Source: Phoenix dactylifera
Lineage: Eukaryota; Streptophyta; Magnoliopsida; Arecales; Arecaceae
Direction: 5' to 3'
Assembly: GCF_009389715.1 (NCBI RefSeq)
Contig: NC_052394.1
Coordinates: 22,756,899 to 22,820,898 of the forward strand
DNA: 64,000 bases
In this document: positions 49,716 to 60,905 of the stretch, in pieces
Layout of the letters: each line of letters begins with the position of its first letter
Position numbering within the stretch: the first letter of the stretch is position 1
Made by a program: the position numbers and the translations under genes
The notes under the pieces: generated by a model
What the model was told of the DNA's origin: nothing
The model's input: the letters and a program-made list of their open reading frames with translations, nothing else
Databases searched by the model: none

Positions 49716-50616
49716 TGACCCAGTGAGAAGCTTGCTTGCCTTAAAAAGAGAATGAGTTCTAGGTTTGCAGATATGATGGTGTGGTGTGTTTAGCTTTGTG
49801 TGAAGACTGGTAAGTTAAATAAGAGGCCATGGCTACAAATTACATGACGAGGTCCTCTCAGTAATAGTTGTTGCTGTGGCCATCTTGTGTTCGGATTGCC
49901 AAGCTACTGTGTATGATGTGCTTGTTATATTTGATGCTCTTGTTGATCTGAGTGGAAAAGTTGGATCCATAAAAATAATATTTGTGTACTGTCTGGAACT
50001 TGCCATGTGAAAATTTGGCTCTGCTTGTATTGTACAATAAGGTGGTCTATGTTCTTATTGTTCCAAAACTTGCCTGGCCTGTGCCTTTAGACAGATTGAT
50101 GGCTCTCTTCAAAAAATTCATGGTTAAACGATACACCATCATCATTCCGGTGAGTAAAGGCTAGTGTTAATGCTAAAATACTCTTCAGACATGGTAACAA
50201 TCACATGATTTGCCAAGCAAACCCAGTCTGAATACATAGCAATAACTTAAAAACCTATATAACATGTTCATGGTGGACAACAATAATAGCAGCAGCAGCC
50301 ATTAATTAAAAAGATCCAAAGGAGGAAAACAATAAACCTGACCACCATTGGCATTGACCCTAAAGGAGATTATCAACTCAGGCTCTCAGAATAATTCCTT
50401 AACTGATGAATGTTCTAACTTCTAGAAAGCAACTATGGTGTTGCCACACTTCAGTTTAGAACAAGCTGTTTTAGCTGGCTTCATTGTCAAAGAAATTGCT
50501 GAGCCTCTGTCAGATGGAAGCTGTAGCCACAATTCAGCAATCAGTACAAGTGGGTCGTTAGATCAGACCGGATGAATTGATATCTCCTCGAAACCTATTG
50601 CACAGCAAAGGTCTTG
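49716..50616. other. 3' flank between metallothionein and kinesin, convergent genes
   Basis: This is the shared downstream region of two convergent genes. It contains the metallothionein 3' UTR (AATAA-like signals near 49815 and 49970-49980) and probably the kinesin 3' UTR at its right end. The open frame at 49982-50164 has no family motif. Confidence 0.5.
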
Positions 50617-53600
50617 TTAATTAAAGATTCCTCTGGCTGCTCTTCTGAACATGTCATTCACCTGTAGAAAGAAAGGAGTAGGTCAGTGGCATCTCTCTCT
50701 CTCTCTCTCTCTCTAGTTTCTTTAAAAGTTATCTCAAAATATCTGGATCATAAAATGAAGAGGCATTTAATAAAAGACTTGACAATCTACCTGTTTGCAA
50801 GAGAGGCCTATCTTCTCCAAATCAGAGAGCTGTAATCATCATTAATTTATATTTTCAGCACCAGCTTCAAGTCATGCGTTTCCATCTAACTTTTAAGGGT
50901 TTAGATTAGCTTACTGATTTCAAAGGTCTGGGTGTGTGCTCCCGCAGCTCGAGGATGTATTCCGCTCTTTTTTGACCAATACCCTGGTGATAGAGTATCC
51001 AGAATTAGCCTTTGCATATGATGAATTGGTTCTTCTTGATATATGATTAACAAACATCTCTTATTACCTTTAACTGCATAAGCTCCTCCCTGAGTTTGTA
51101 GAAAGCAGGAGAATTTCATACCAAGTCAGTTAACAATTTCGAATATGGTATACCATTAATGCACACAAAAACAAAATTAATCCTTCATTCCCCACTTCAA
51201 AAAGTTACTTTTTGAATGCAAACATATGCTAGAAGTTTAATATACAAAATAATTACAGAACAATATTCAACTTGACATTTGTAATAATCCTTAATAAGCA
51301 GGAGAATTTCATACCAAGTCAGTTAACAATTTCGAATATGGTATACCATTAATGCACACAAAAACAAAATTAATCCTTCATTCCCCACTTCAAAAAGTTA
51401 CTTTTTGAATGCAAACATATCCTAGAAGTTTAATATACAAAATAATTACAGAACAATATTCAACTTGACATTTGTAATAAGACAGCATATAGCATGTTAA
51501 GGAAAAATACTACAGCATATCTGAGTTGTACATGTGTCAAACTTGAATGTTGTTTTACAGTTTGAGGTCCTTCCTGAATGATAAGAACATGATAACATGC
51601 TCATTGAAACTCGAGAGAAAACAATTTTCTTCATTTCCAAAACAAATAGTATAAACATCACTACAATCTGTAATTCGTGGCAAAACTTTTTCGTTGGCAC
51701 TCGAGAGATCTCCATGATCCAAAGTATAATGACCTCATACCAGAGTTTAATAATTTCAATAATGTAGACTAACAAGCTTAAGAGAGAATTAGCACCATCA
51801 GTTGAACTGTAGATGCTTACATAAAGTTCTTGATTTCCACCAAGACTCTGTATCTACCAAAATCACTCCATTATCTGGTAATTAATGTTCTGCTCAAATA
51901 TGTATTATCACATCTGTGTTCAAATCATACTGGATGGAAGGGATATTCTAACATGTTCCATTTCATTATTCATTTCTTTCTTTCTCTTCAATCTTGCTTT
52001 AAGGCGTAGGTTAAACAGAATGTAAACACAAAGGAGAAACAGAATATGAGAGAAGAAAATTCACCAGAAATCGACGATAAATAAGATACAGAAGATAGAA
52101 TAGAAGATATGGAAAATAGATACAATTTCCAAGCTTCCCAACATCACTATCATGGATGCTCTCAAATCTGCTAAAGATAAACAAATATAATCATCACTTG
52201 TTGTTGTCTTTTGCTTTTCTGCTATTTATATCTTTCACCTGATTGATGGGCTTAAGTTGAATGAACCCATTCTAACATTATAGGTTGATTTTGTCCCTGT
52301 GAACCTAGGATTCCTAATCCCTCATAGTCACCCAAACATAGAGAAGAAAGTAACAGACCCAATCTTGCTTTGACTGATTAATGGATTCAACAAGTTCCAG
52401 ATCAAAAACCATCAGTAACATTGAAACCCAATAATACTTCAATAATTACTTAATATTTTCACCAAGGAAGTTAATCTCCAAAAACATTTGCAAGCATTTT
52501 AGTCCAAACTTTTGATACGAACCAACCTCCTCTTACAAAATCCATATTATATTTTCCTAAAGGAAAAAAAAGTCTATGCTATTTAGGTCATATTATAACT
52601 TTTCCAGAAATATAATAGATATCTTTAAATTTCATATTAATCACATTATGCAGTTCTTAATTCCTTTTATCATGCTTCTACATAATCACCACTAAACTCT
52701 ATACTAAACAGGAACTAGCAACTTTCATGGTCGAAGAATATAATACCACAAACAATTCGTCGATCAGAAATTACTTCAGAATGCAGATAGAAGGAAGCAT
52801 GCAATGACAAATTTGCAAGAACTTTCCAGATGATGTAATCACATTGGGAGAGCAAAACTTACTTGCTAGCAATATTCAAGAATGCAAGATATTCTTGAAG
52901 AAGAGACTCCTGTGAATAGAAATGGCCTCATCAGTAACATAAAACGTGACTGCCAACTAAAGGATGCAATTAAGTATCTAGGCAAACCTTCAAGTTAGAG
53001 CTCAGTGCATTGAATTTGTCAAGAGGGGTGCCAAAAATTCCAACTTCATCCTTCTCACAAGCTGATTTTGGAGTTTTTGGGTCTAACAAAATGAGACAAA
53101 CACGATCATCGGATGATAGATGCTTGACTGGTCCTATGTTGGATGAAATTGGAGACAGAACTTTTCTAGGAGAATTCTGCAATTCTCTGATCCTTTCAGT
53201 GGTTGCTGGTGATCCCACATTATTTATAGAAGGAAGATGTAAATTCTCCTCGTTAAAAGGGGTTCCTGCACAAATAATGACATAAAAAACAACAACCTAG
53301 ATCTAAGTTCCTCATTACAAACTAATAAATTTATATGACGTTACTGAATTTGACAGAACTAGATGATACCAGGTAGATCGAATGTCCTGAAAAACTTAGC
53401 ATCATTGGTACTCTTCTCTCTCTTATCATCATTGGCTCCATTGAGGGACAATGGTACAGCCTACAAAAGAGTTTCACAATGAAATTTTAAATTTATATGT
53501 TGTCTCTAACAAGACTTAAGATTTAAAACTTTACCTTAGATGGCTCTAACCGTTCGCCGTCATCTTGAGTTGCCATATATGTGTCAGAGTTCTCATATGC

Positions 53601-56030
53601 GTGAAGCGATGAACAATAATTTAGCAGACCATCATCATGTTCTTTAGAATAGCTAGCTCCGCATGAGTGTAAATTCTATTAAAAAATTCAGGAAAGAAAT
53701 GATCATAATTCAAGGTACACCAAGGGAGAATTTACATTCACATATGATACACATTTCCATTTTTTTTTTCAAGTAAGAATGTATAACGACAAACCTCAGA
53801 TGTCTTTTCTTGATCCCTGTCGAGCAAAGCATGTGTACAACCTTGACAGATCTCATCCTTTAAAACGCATGAAGAGCTGTCAAGCCTGATGTCATGCTGG
53901 ACTACTTCATCTACTTCAAATGGACCTATTTTCTGGTTAAGAAACATATATATCAAATATAACATAAAAAGGAAAAACTGAAGTCTGAAGCGCATGAAGC
54001 ATACTTCATAAGGGACCAAACTTACTTGCTTCAAGAGTGATGCATCATTTGCAGCAAGAACACTTGAAAATATGTTTCTCTGATGCAAAAATGAATGTAA
54101 ATTAGTGAGAGCATTCATGTCTGTGAATAATGCGTCATCTGGTTGATGATGAGCATATACTTTCTTGGTAGTTGAAATAGGAGCCCCTGAATCAAATAGC
54201 TTCCTGTGAACAACACACCAAGTAAAACAAGACATACTGTAAGCAAATAGAGAGCATAAGAAAAGAAACTAGTAGGTAGATAAAAAGACTGAAAGAGAGA
54301 CTGACCTATCAGTAGTCTTTACTTTCGCCGAAGACCGAACTGATCCTGGTTGCTTTAGATAGCGAATAGAGGTTGGAGTTTTGCCCAAAAACGGAGAACA
54401 AGAGCCATTCATTCTTTGAATTCTCTTGTTCTTGCCTTTAGATTCAAGCCAGGCTCGAAGCTTTGCCTCCATATCAACTTTCACCTTTGGAGTCTCCTTT
54501 TTGTTGGCAGAACCCACATAGTTTACAATCTGGCGAGAGCGAGCAGCCAAGCTGACGGTGTGGACAGCTTCTTGGTACGACGCCGGATTCTGCACCAAAA
54601 GATCCAGTAAAGCTTCAAGTGCACGTTGAAACAAAGCCATCAAAAAAGAATTCTAGCATAATATCTAAAATTCCTACGAGACAAGCGATCATCAGAGCAT
54701 GACTCGTCCCTCCCAGTGAATCCTGCAGTATCCTTGTCAATTTGCTGTCTCGGTAGGGAATCCGTGGCTCGTTGTTGTTGAGAGCATATATGACGTTCGA
54801 TAGAGCAAATAAAGACTGATTAATCTTTGCACTCTCTTGTAGGCGGATTCCTTCATTGCAGGTTCTTCTGTTATCTTCATTACCTATAGAAGATTTAAAA
54901 CGAAAATGTAAACAATAAAAATGCCGCTTGAGCATTAATTTCAGTAATCTAAAAAAATGGAAACAAAAGGCTCTCAAGAAGGCAAATACCTGCCAAATCT
55001 ATGAGATTAAGCTTCCCCTTAACAGCACCGTTCGTAACAGCGATGGCAAGCACTGCATGGCTTCTGCTAGAAACATCATTAAGACCTGTGTGTGCTACTT
55101 TTCTCCTTTGGACACCGGTAGAAAAGACATCACAGAACTCATCCATCGAGTGCACGGGGGCCTTAAAATCATCGAAAAAAAGTAAGAACAAGAAAATTAA
55201 TCAATTTTCAACTCAAAAAAAGGTGGACGGCTAGCTACGCGGCTGGCTGGAAGACCTTACCCAAGAAAGTCCCTTCATTTGAAGCCTTCCCTCCTTGTCA
55301 TCGAGAGTCATGATCTCCTTCGCCTTAGGCTCTAACAAATCATAACACCGTTCCATGTAAATTTCATAGTACGCGATCTCCACGGAGCCTTGTGCGTTCT
55401 TGCACGAAGAGAGAATGGTTGACATGGCCAAGGGAATTAGGCCGGGTTCGTCCTTCGTCCCCTGCTTCGTCAACCAATCGAGTCATCATACCTCTAATAG
55501 AGAACAGAAGTGGAGAATGTCGTGGTATCAGGACTCGTATTTCTCGAATCAACTCACCTCCATTGTGTAGGTCTTTCCACTTCCTGTTGCCCCATAAGCA
55601 AAGACAGTAGCATGTAATCCTTGAAAGATTCCCGGGATCACAGTACTGACCTCCCTCTGGAAGATATGACCCACGCGGTCCTCTTGCCCAAAGAATGAAT
55701 CTAAATTGTAGCACTCGTTTCGGCTGCATGCGGAGATCAAGATCAGAACTGGCAACCCCAGAACAAAGGAAAATGTAATTAACTTGCAAACTCTACAATT
55801 GAACAGGGGTGTCACCTTGTCCATTGGTCTTTGATGTGAACGGTGACTTCCTTACCGATACGATTATCCAGGTCGAGCAGAGTGATGCATGGGATCGGGC
55901 TCTTCTCCTTGGACGTGATCTCCGAAGGAAGAAAAGGACGCACTCGCAGCACAACTCTGACTTGGGATGAGAACGTATTTGACGAGACGTGTCCCATGGA
56001 AGATTGCGAATTTGCTGCTGGATTTGCCAT
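50617..56030 (-). CDS. kinesin-10 family motor, Kid/KIF22-like chromokinesin
   Basis: The sixteen exons in transcript order are 56030-55816, 55723-55558, 55461-55261, 55161-54990, 54883-54678, 54589-54306, 54203-54026, 53932-53795, 53675-53535, 53460-53370, 53265-52988, 52909-52863, 51089-51068, 50983-50915, 50829-50791 and 50661-50617. They encode 763 aa and all phases close. The N-terminal motor has [10 protein letters not shown], the P-loop GATGSGKT (116-123), switch I NDVSSRSH (222-229), switch II DLAGNE (from 249) and [13 protein letters not shown] Lys-rich neck ([18 protein letters not shown]) and a Ser-rich stalk follow. The C-terminus (about 700-763) is a helix-hairpin-helix DNA-binding tail, with [20 protein letters not shown] and [14 protein letters not shown], as in animal Kid. 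The expected role is chromosome-arm movement in mitosis or meiosis. Exon 13 is only 22 nt. Confidence 0.93.
50692..50714. repeat. (CT)n microsatellite in the last kinesin intron
   Basis: About eleven TC units occupy part of the 129-nt intron 50662-50790; on the transcript strand it is a GA run. Confidence 0.9.
51104..51480. repeat. 184-bp near-identical tandem duplication in kinesin intron 12
   Basis: 51104-51287 and 51297-51480 match over 184 bp with a single difference (ATATGCTAG versus ATATCCTAG) and are separated by 9 bp. The copies sit immediately upstream, in transcript sense, of the 22-nt exon 13 and stop 14 bp short of its splice acceptor. Confidence 0.95.
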
Positions 56031-56110
56031 CGCATAGAGAGATCTAGAGGAAGAAGAGAAGCAGGGAGAACCAGAGGTGCGGGAGAAGGGGGCCGGGGTC
56101 GCAGGGTGGT

Positions 56111-56121
56111 TGACCGTTGGA
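56111..56121 (-). promoter_or_regulatory. mitosis-specific activator (MSA) element
   Basis: On the minus strand this reads TCCAACGGTCA, a full match to the plant MSA consensus YCYAACGGYYA bound by three-repeat MYB factors. It lies about 80 nt upstream of the kinesin start codon, consistent with G2/M-phase expression of this gene class. Confidence 0.75.
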
Positions 56122-56127
56122 TCTTGA

Positions 56128-56138
56128 GGACCGTTGGC
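56128..56138 (-). promoter_or_regulatory. second MSA-core site
   Basis: On the minus strand GCCAACGGTCC keeps the AACGG core of the MSA motif but departs from the consensus at both outer positions. It lies 6 bp beyond the perfect site, and paired sites are common in mitotic gene promoters. Confidence 0.55.
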
Positions 56139-56402
56139 GGAGAGCGGTTTGAATTTGAACTAGGTCACGGTCTGGTGGACCGCGTGTCAGAATAGGGGCG
56201 AAGGGCAGGCAGGGGATACCACAGAGCGGGCAAAACGGGAAACTCGTGAAGTCGTAAAATGGATAAGGCCACGTAGAGGGTTTCGCATCGGTTGCGGTAC
56301 GCCGAGCTAAATTTAAATTTCGAACTTCAAATTCTCACCGCAGAAAAAGGTAAAAGCTAGTGGATGGATCCGTCAGCTTTAATACAAGCACCATCAAATC
56401 TA

Positions 56403-57247
56403 GGGGTGGTTCTATATACACCCCCCAGACACCCCCCAAAAATTAAAAAAAAATTAAATACTCTCTACACCCCCCCCCATTTGCTAAGGACACCCCTAAA
56501 AAATTAAAAATTCCTAAATTACCCCCCACCCTCCCCACCCCCTCACCTAAATTGCTCTCTACACCCCCCAAACCCCCCCCACCCCGCTCTTCCCCTCCAA
56601 AACACCTCGCCAACGCCCAAAACCCCCCCGTTCCCCCTTCTCCCTCTCGTCGCCGGCATTCTCCCGATCTCCGACCACCTCGCCGGCTTCTCCCGGAACC
56701 ACCTCGCCGGCTTCTCCCGAAATTTTTTTTTTTCACGGTTCGTGCTCCGTTCGGCACTGGATCGCCGAACAAAAGGCTTCTGTTCGGCTGAACAGTGCCG
56801 GACAGAAGCCTTCTGTTCGGCACTGTGCAGCCGAACAGATCTGTTCGGTTGAGGGTTGCCGAACAGAAGGCTTCTGTTCGGCACTGTTCAGCCGAACAGA
56901 AGCCTTTTGTTCGGCGATCCAGTGCCGAACGGAGCACGAACCGTGAAAAAAAAAAATTTCGGGAGAAGCCGGCGAGGTGGTTCCGGAAGAAGCCGGCGAG
57001 GTGGTCGGAGATCGGGAGAATGCCGGCGACGAGAGGGAGAAGGGGGAACGGGGGAGGAGGGGTTTAAGGGGGGTTTGAGGGGTGTTTTTTTTTTTCTTTT
57101 CAAAACGAAACGGAGGAGGAGGAAGGGGGTGTATGAGAAAATTTCAAGGGCAATATGGTAATTACACTAAAGGTTAGTTTGGGTATTTTCTTTTTGGTTT
57201 TTGGGGGGTGTCCTGAGCAATAGGGGGGGTGTATATAGAACTACCCC
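56403..57247. mobile_element. 845-bp TIR transposon with a 422-bp internal hairpin
   Basis: The ends are GGGGTGGTTCTATATACACC and, from the other side, GGGGTAGTTCTATATACACC. Both flanks read AAATCTA (56396-56402 and 57248-57254), extendable to 8 bp with G, which would fit a hAT-type 8-bp target duplication. Inside, 56629-57050 is an almost perfect palindrome centred on AGATCT at 56837-56842: 211-bp arms align without net gaps, with only a few mismatches outside a short stretch beside the centre. The arms contain repeated TGTTCGGC/GCCGAACA words and a tandem pair of CCACCTCGCCGGCTTCTCCC. No transposase is encoded. The superfamily is inference. Confidence 0.85.
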
Positions 57248-57610
57248 AAATCTAGGCTCCATCTGCTTTACGTAATTTGTTTATGTAATCAATGGAGGGA
57301 ATCAAACAGTGTTTGGTCCCTTGATATTCTCTGTCTGAAATGTATTTAATAATCTTAAAATTGGATAATTTATTAATCTTAAGTCAAAAGGAAATGACAA
57401 ATTCTCGGATATGCAAATACAAGCATGCAACCGATTATGATTTCTCATTAATCATCTCGCCGCCTTTTTAACAAAACAGAATAATTCAAGTATAATGGTA
57501 GAATATACATGAATCGAATTCATGAGATAGCTATTGGCTCTGGGGGCTGCATGACACCTATAGAGTTCGGTTTAGCATTTCTTAGGTTAAAATTTCAGAT
57601 TTGTTAAAAT

Positions 57611-57636
57611 TGATATATATATATATATATATATAT
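57611..57636. repeat. (AT)n microsatellite
   Basis: About thirteen AT units are read directly. Confidence 0.9.
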
Positions 57637-58012
57637 TTTTGATATAAAATTAGGAGGAAGAAAATATGCTGGGCTAAAATCTAACTCTTTTAATACCAAC
57701 TCTTAAAGAACTAGTTTGTACCCTTATGTAATGGTTGATGAAAGAAGTTCCACGAAAACATAGTTTAAGTTGAACCATCTTTACCTGCAAGAGAAAGCAT
57801 TTTATAGTACAAACTATATGTTTTTAAGAATTTATGAAGCTCGTAATGACAACAGTGTCAGCATATGCCCATGAAAATCATCTATATAGCCAACTTTAGT
57901 TCTATAAAACTACATGTGATCTGTTTCCCCATGAATTATACAAGAAATAAACATAAAAATACTAACTAGTTTGGCATGTACATTCAGAAGGAGAGAAAAA
58001 AAATGATATCAT

Positions 58013-58250
58013 ATCAATTAATTGTCTTAGTGGTAAGTGAATTTGAGTTTTAATTTAAGATTTTGACATGTAGGTCAGGGGTTCAAACTTGGTGGCACAA
58101 TTGAATTGCATGTGCTTTGCTCTACTTTGATTAATTTTTTGATTTGTAGTCGAAATATCAAACCTCGAAAAAGGATTTTCTTTATAAAGATGTAAAATAT
58201 CATAAACTGGATAAAGGTTTGTCTTGTCTAAGATAGAGATAACATATATG
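58013..58250 (+). mobile_element. probable tRNA-derived SINE
   Basis: CTTAGTGGTAAGTG (A-box-like, as in TAGCTCAGTGGTAAGAG of tRNAs) is followed about 45 nt later by GGGGTTCAAACTT (B-box-like). This spacing fits a Pol III promoter of a tRNA-derived SINE. The 3' end and target duplication are not clear, so the right boundary is approximate. Confidence 0.5.
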
Positions 58251-58564
58251 TGTATGGGGAAGAGAAGGCTTGGTCGGTAATCTCTATCCAATCGATTCGT
58301 TGGATTTGTGGATCGAAATCATGACCCACGGAGGCTTTGAGAATTTTCAAACTATCAGCTCTCGAACTGATGCCAGCCCTTCATGGATATCAAATTGCTT
58401 AGTGCAGCAACTTCATGCAATAGAGGGACCCACCATGAGACCATAAAATAGTTGCATGAAGAACACTAGCCATTTTGCTTATTTTGTTGATGGAGTCCCA
58501 ACAATATATGACTATATAAAAAATATAGCTAGCAAATAATTTGACACCACAATCAATCTCAGTT

Positions 58565-58777
58565 ATTAAGGCATGTTTGGTTGGAAGGAGTTGGACTCTG
58601 GTATGGAAAATGAATGACTCCCGTTCCAACAGTTTGGTTGGGAGAAATTTCATTTCCATTTCAATTCCAGAAAAGAACGGAAATACTCTGATTTTTCTAA
58701 ACTTACTCCCTACTCTTCCATAATATTCATATTCTATTCTGATTTCTATTCCAATCACGAACCAAACACATTAAGGA
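58565..58777. mobile_element. possible Tourist/Harbinger-like MITE
   Basis: The left end TTAAGGCATGTTTGGTTGG mirrors the right end, which read from the other strand is TTAATGTGTTTGGTTCGTG. TTA at both outer edges would be the 3-bp target duplication of PIF/Harbinger elements. The interior is short and non-coding. Confidence 0.5.
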
Positions 58778-59430
58778 ATATAGCCGTTCCAATTCCTATT
58801 CCAATCTATTCCTATTTCGATCGCGAACTAAAATTACTGCATAATTGGTGCTTAGTAATGAATTTATATATGTGGAAGTAATTAACTAGAAGAAATACAT
58901 AATCTGGAATTGGCATAGTTCCTGCTTTTGAGTGTAAAAAAACACTCTAGATAAAATATGCTCACTAGATAAGAAAAGAATGATGAGATAAACATGGAAT
59001 AGAAATCTCAACAATTTGCTTGTGCAATGATTCGTTTCCCACCCCTATATGCACCTTTCTTGATCTTCAACTAAATTGACAAGAAAATATCGGCAAAATT
59101 ACAACATCGTAATTTATTGGGTTTTTTGTGTTCTATCCCCACACTAATAAGAAATTTAATAGCAGCAGTAGCAAATTTTGGCAAGCTCAATGACTATATT
59201 TATAACGTTTATAATTCAACTCTGAGGATTTTGATAGCACAAACAATTTTCTATATCACTTACAAGACTAAATTTATATGGGACATTAGAACTTGGCTCT
59301 TGCTTTTAGAGTGTAAATTACATTGGCTTCATTCAGAAACATATTAAAAGATAAAGAGAGCAATTCAACAAAGTTCCCTAGCCCGACTCATTTGCAGCCC
59401 TAGAGATCTATGCCCAGAGGTGGGTTGGAT

Positions 59431-59773
59431 TCAAGTTTTACTAAACCCAGACATGTACCCATTGATGTTCCTGGTCTAAATTTTGTTCCATACATGGTCT
59501 ATAGAAGGGATCGGGTCAGGCTTGAGTTCGAACAATAAAAGTGTATATCAAGTTTGGATAGATGTGCTACCGCGTCAAGTCGGGTTCGAATTTTATTCTA
59601 GTCTGACCTATTTGTGGCTCTAGACATATGCTTAGATGCGCTACCGAGTCAAGTCCGGTTCGAATTTTACTAAACCCGAACCTATACGCATTGATGTTCC
59701 TAGACTAAGTTTTATTCCATACGTGGTCCATTGAAGGGACCAGCTCAAGTTCGAGCTCGAACAATAGAAGTGT
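59431..59773. repeat. diverged direct duplication, 229-bp offset
   Basis: 59431-59544 and 59660-59773 align without gaps from TTTTACTAAACCC to GAACAATA(A/G)AAGTGT, at roughly four-fifths identity. Between them GCTACCG(C/A)GTCAAGTC also recurs (59568 and 59640). It is probably an internally repeated old transposon. Confidence 0.7.
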
Positions 59774-60905
59774 TTATGGGGTCCAGATAAGATAGAGATC
59801 GGGTCAGGTTTAGAAACCCATAGGATGTAATTACAACTTGAAAAGTTAATTAAGCTAATCAATAAATTTGTACAAAAAAAAACAAGCGAAACAATTCATG
59901 CTTTAAAAAGTTTATTAGTGAAATATCCAATGTATACAACAAAATTAATTCATGAACAACAAGCTCTCAATAGTTTTACTATAATAACAATAGAGCAAAA
60001 ATAAAAAAGATATATGTTATTCATAGTCAAGTATTAATATCCAAATATGGTCTAACACGTCGTTATCTTTTTTATCTTTCCAACTAAAATATATATATAT
60101 ATAACTAATATTATATATAATAAATCACATAATTTATGTAGGATTGGGTTATGACGGGTTTGGGGCAAGCAAGGCTAGAAATGGGTCCGGGTTACCCAAA
60201 ATCCAACCTAACCTAGTTAGACCTAGCCCAACCTGTTCTTGAAGACTTGTGGGTCGGGTCATATTCAAATATTAGACCTATTCCATAGTCCGGGTTGGGT
60301 ATGGATTTCACAAATTTTGACATAATCTGATCCAACCCCATATGAATTGACCCAAAAAAAGTATTTCGAGCCATTTCTTCTTTTACCATATTAAGAGAAA
60401 AGTGCCCGAATTAATCTCACTACATTAAAAAAGATCGTTGTTGATGTTATTAACTACTTGAAGTAGATTGTCAGGAAACAAATAAAGATGCAAAATTAGA
60501 CTGGACTCGATTTGGACTGGATTTGACTCGAACCCGAATAATACATGACCATTTTGGAATGGATCCGAGTCGTACACGATGATGATCTGATCTGAACGGT
60601 CTTCCGCGTAGGACCAACTCGAACCCAGACGATGATCTATTGTATTATTGAATTGGATCTACAGATCTAATGACTAATATCAAAACTTGTATATGAAACT
60701 GGGTCGAGGCCAAGAGTGTCTCAGTTTAACCCGACCCGTTTACAGCCCCAAGTCGAGTATCGGATGTGTCGGTTGGAGTCACGGCCTTTCTGCGCGCCTC
60801 TGAACGAAGGGCTTGACTAGGGTTTTAGTCGTCTGGAGCTCGCAGCCTCCGTCGCCCCAGGACCGTAGAACCCCGGAAAGGTAGAGGGCGAACGAGGAGG
60901 ACAAG

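Larger units (their letters stand above)
57255..60780. other. repeat-rich intergenic DNA upstream of TIM9
   Basis: No gene is supported in this stretch. It holds an (AT)n run (57611-57636), a SINE candidate, a MITE candidate, a 229-bp-offset duplication and several stretches rich in CGGGTC/GACCCG words (59.4-60.75 kb) that look like nested old transposon ends. Confidence 0.55.

Noticed and set aside
56201-56240. E2F site in the kinesin promoter (TTTTGCCCGC on the minus strand)
   Set aside because: It has an extra base relative to TTTSSCGC, so it is not a true match.
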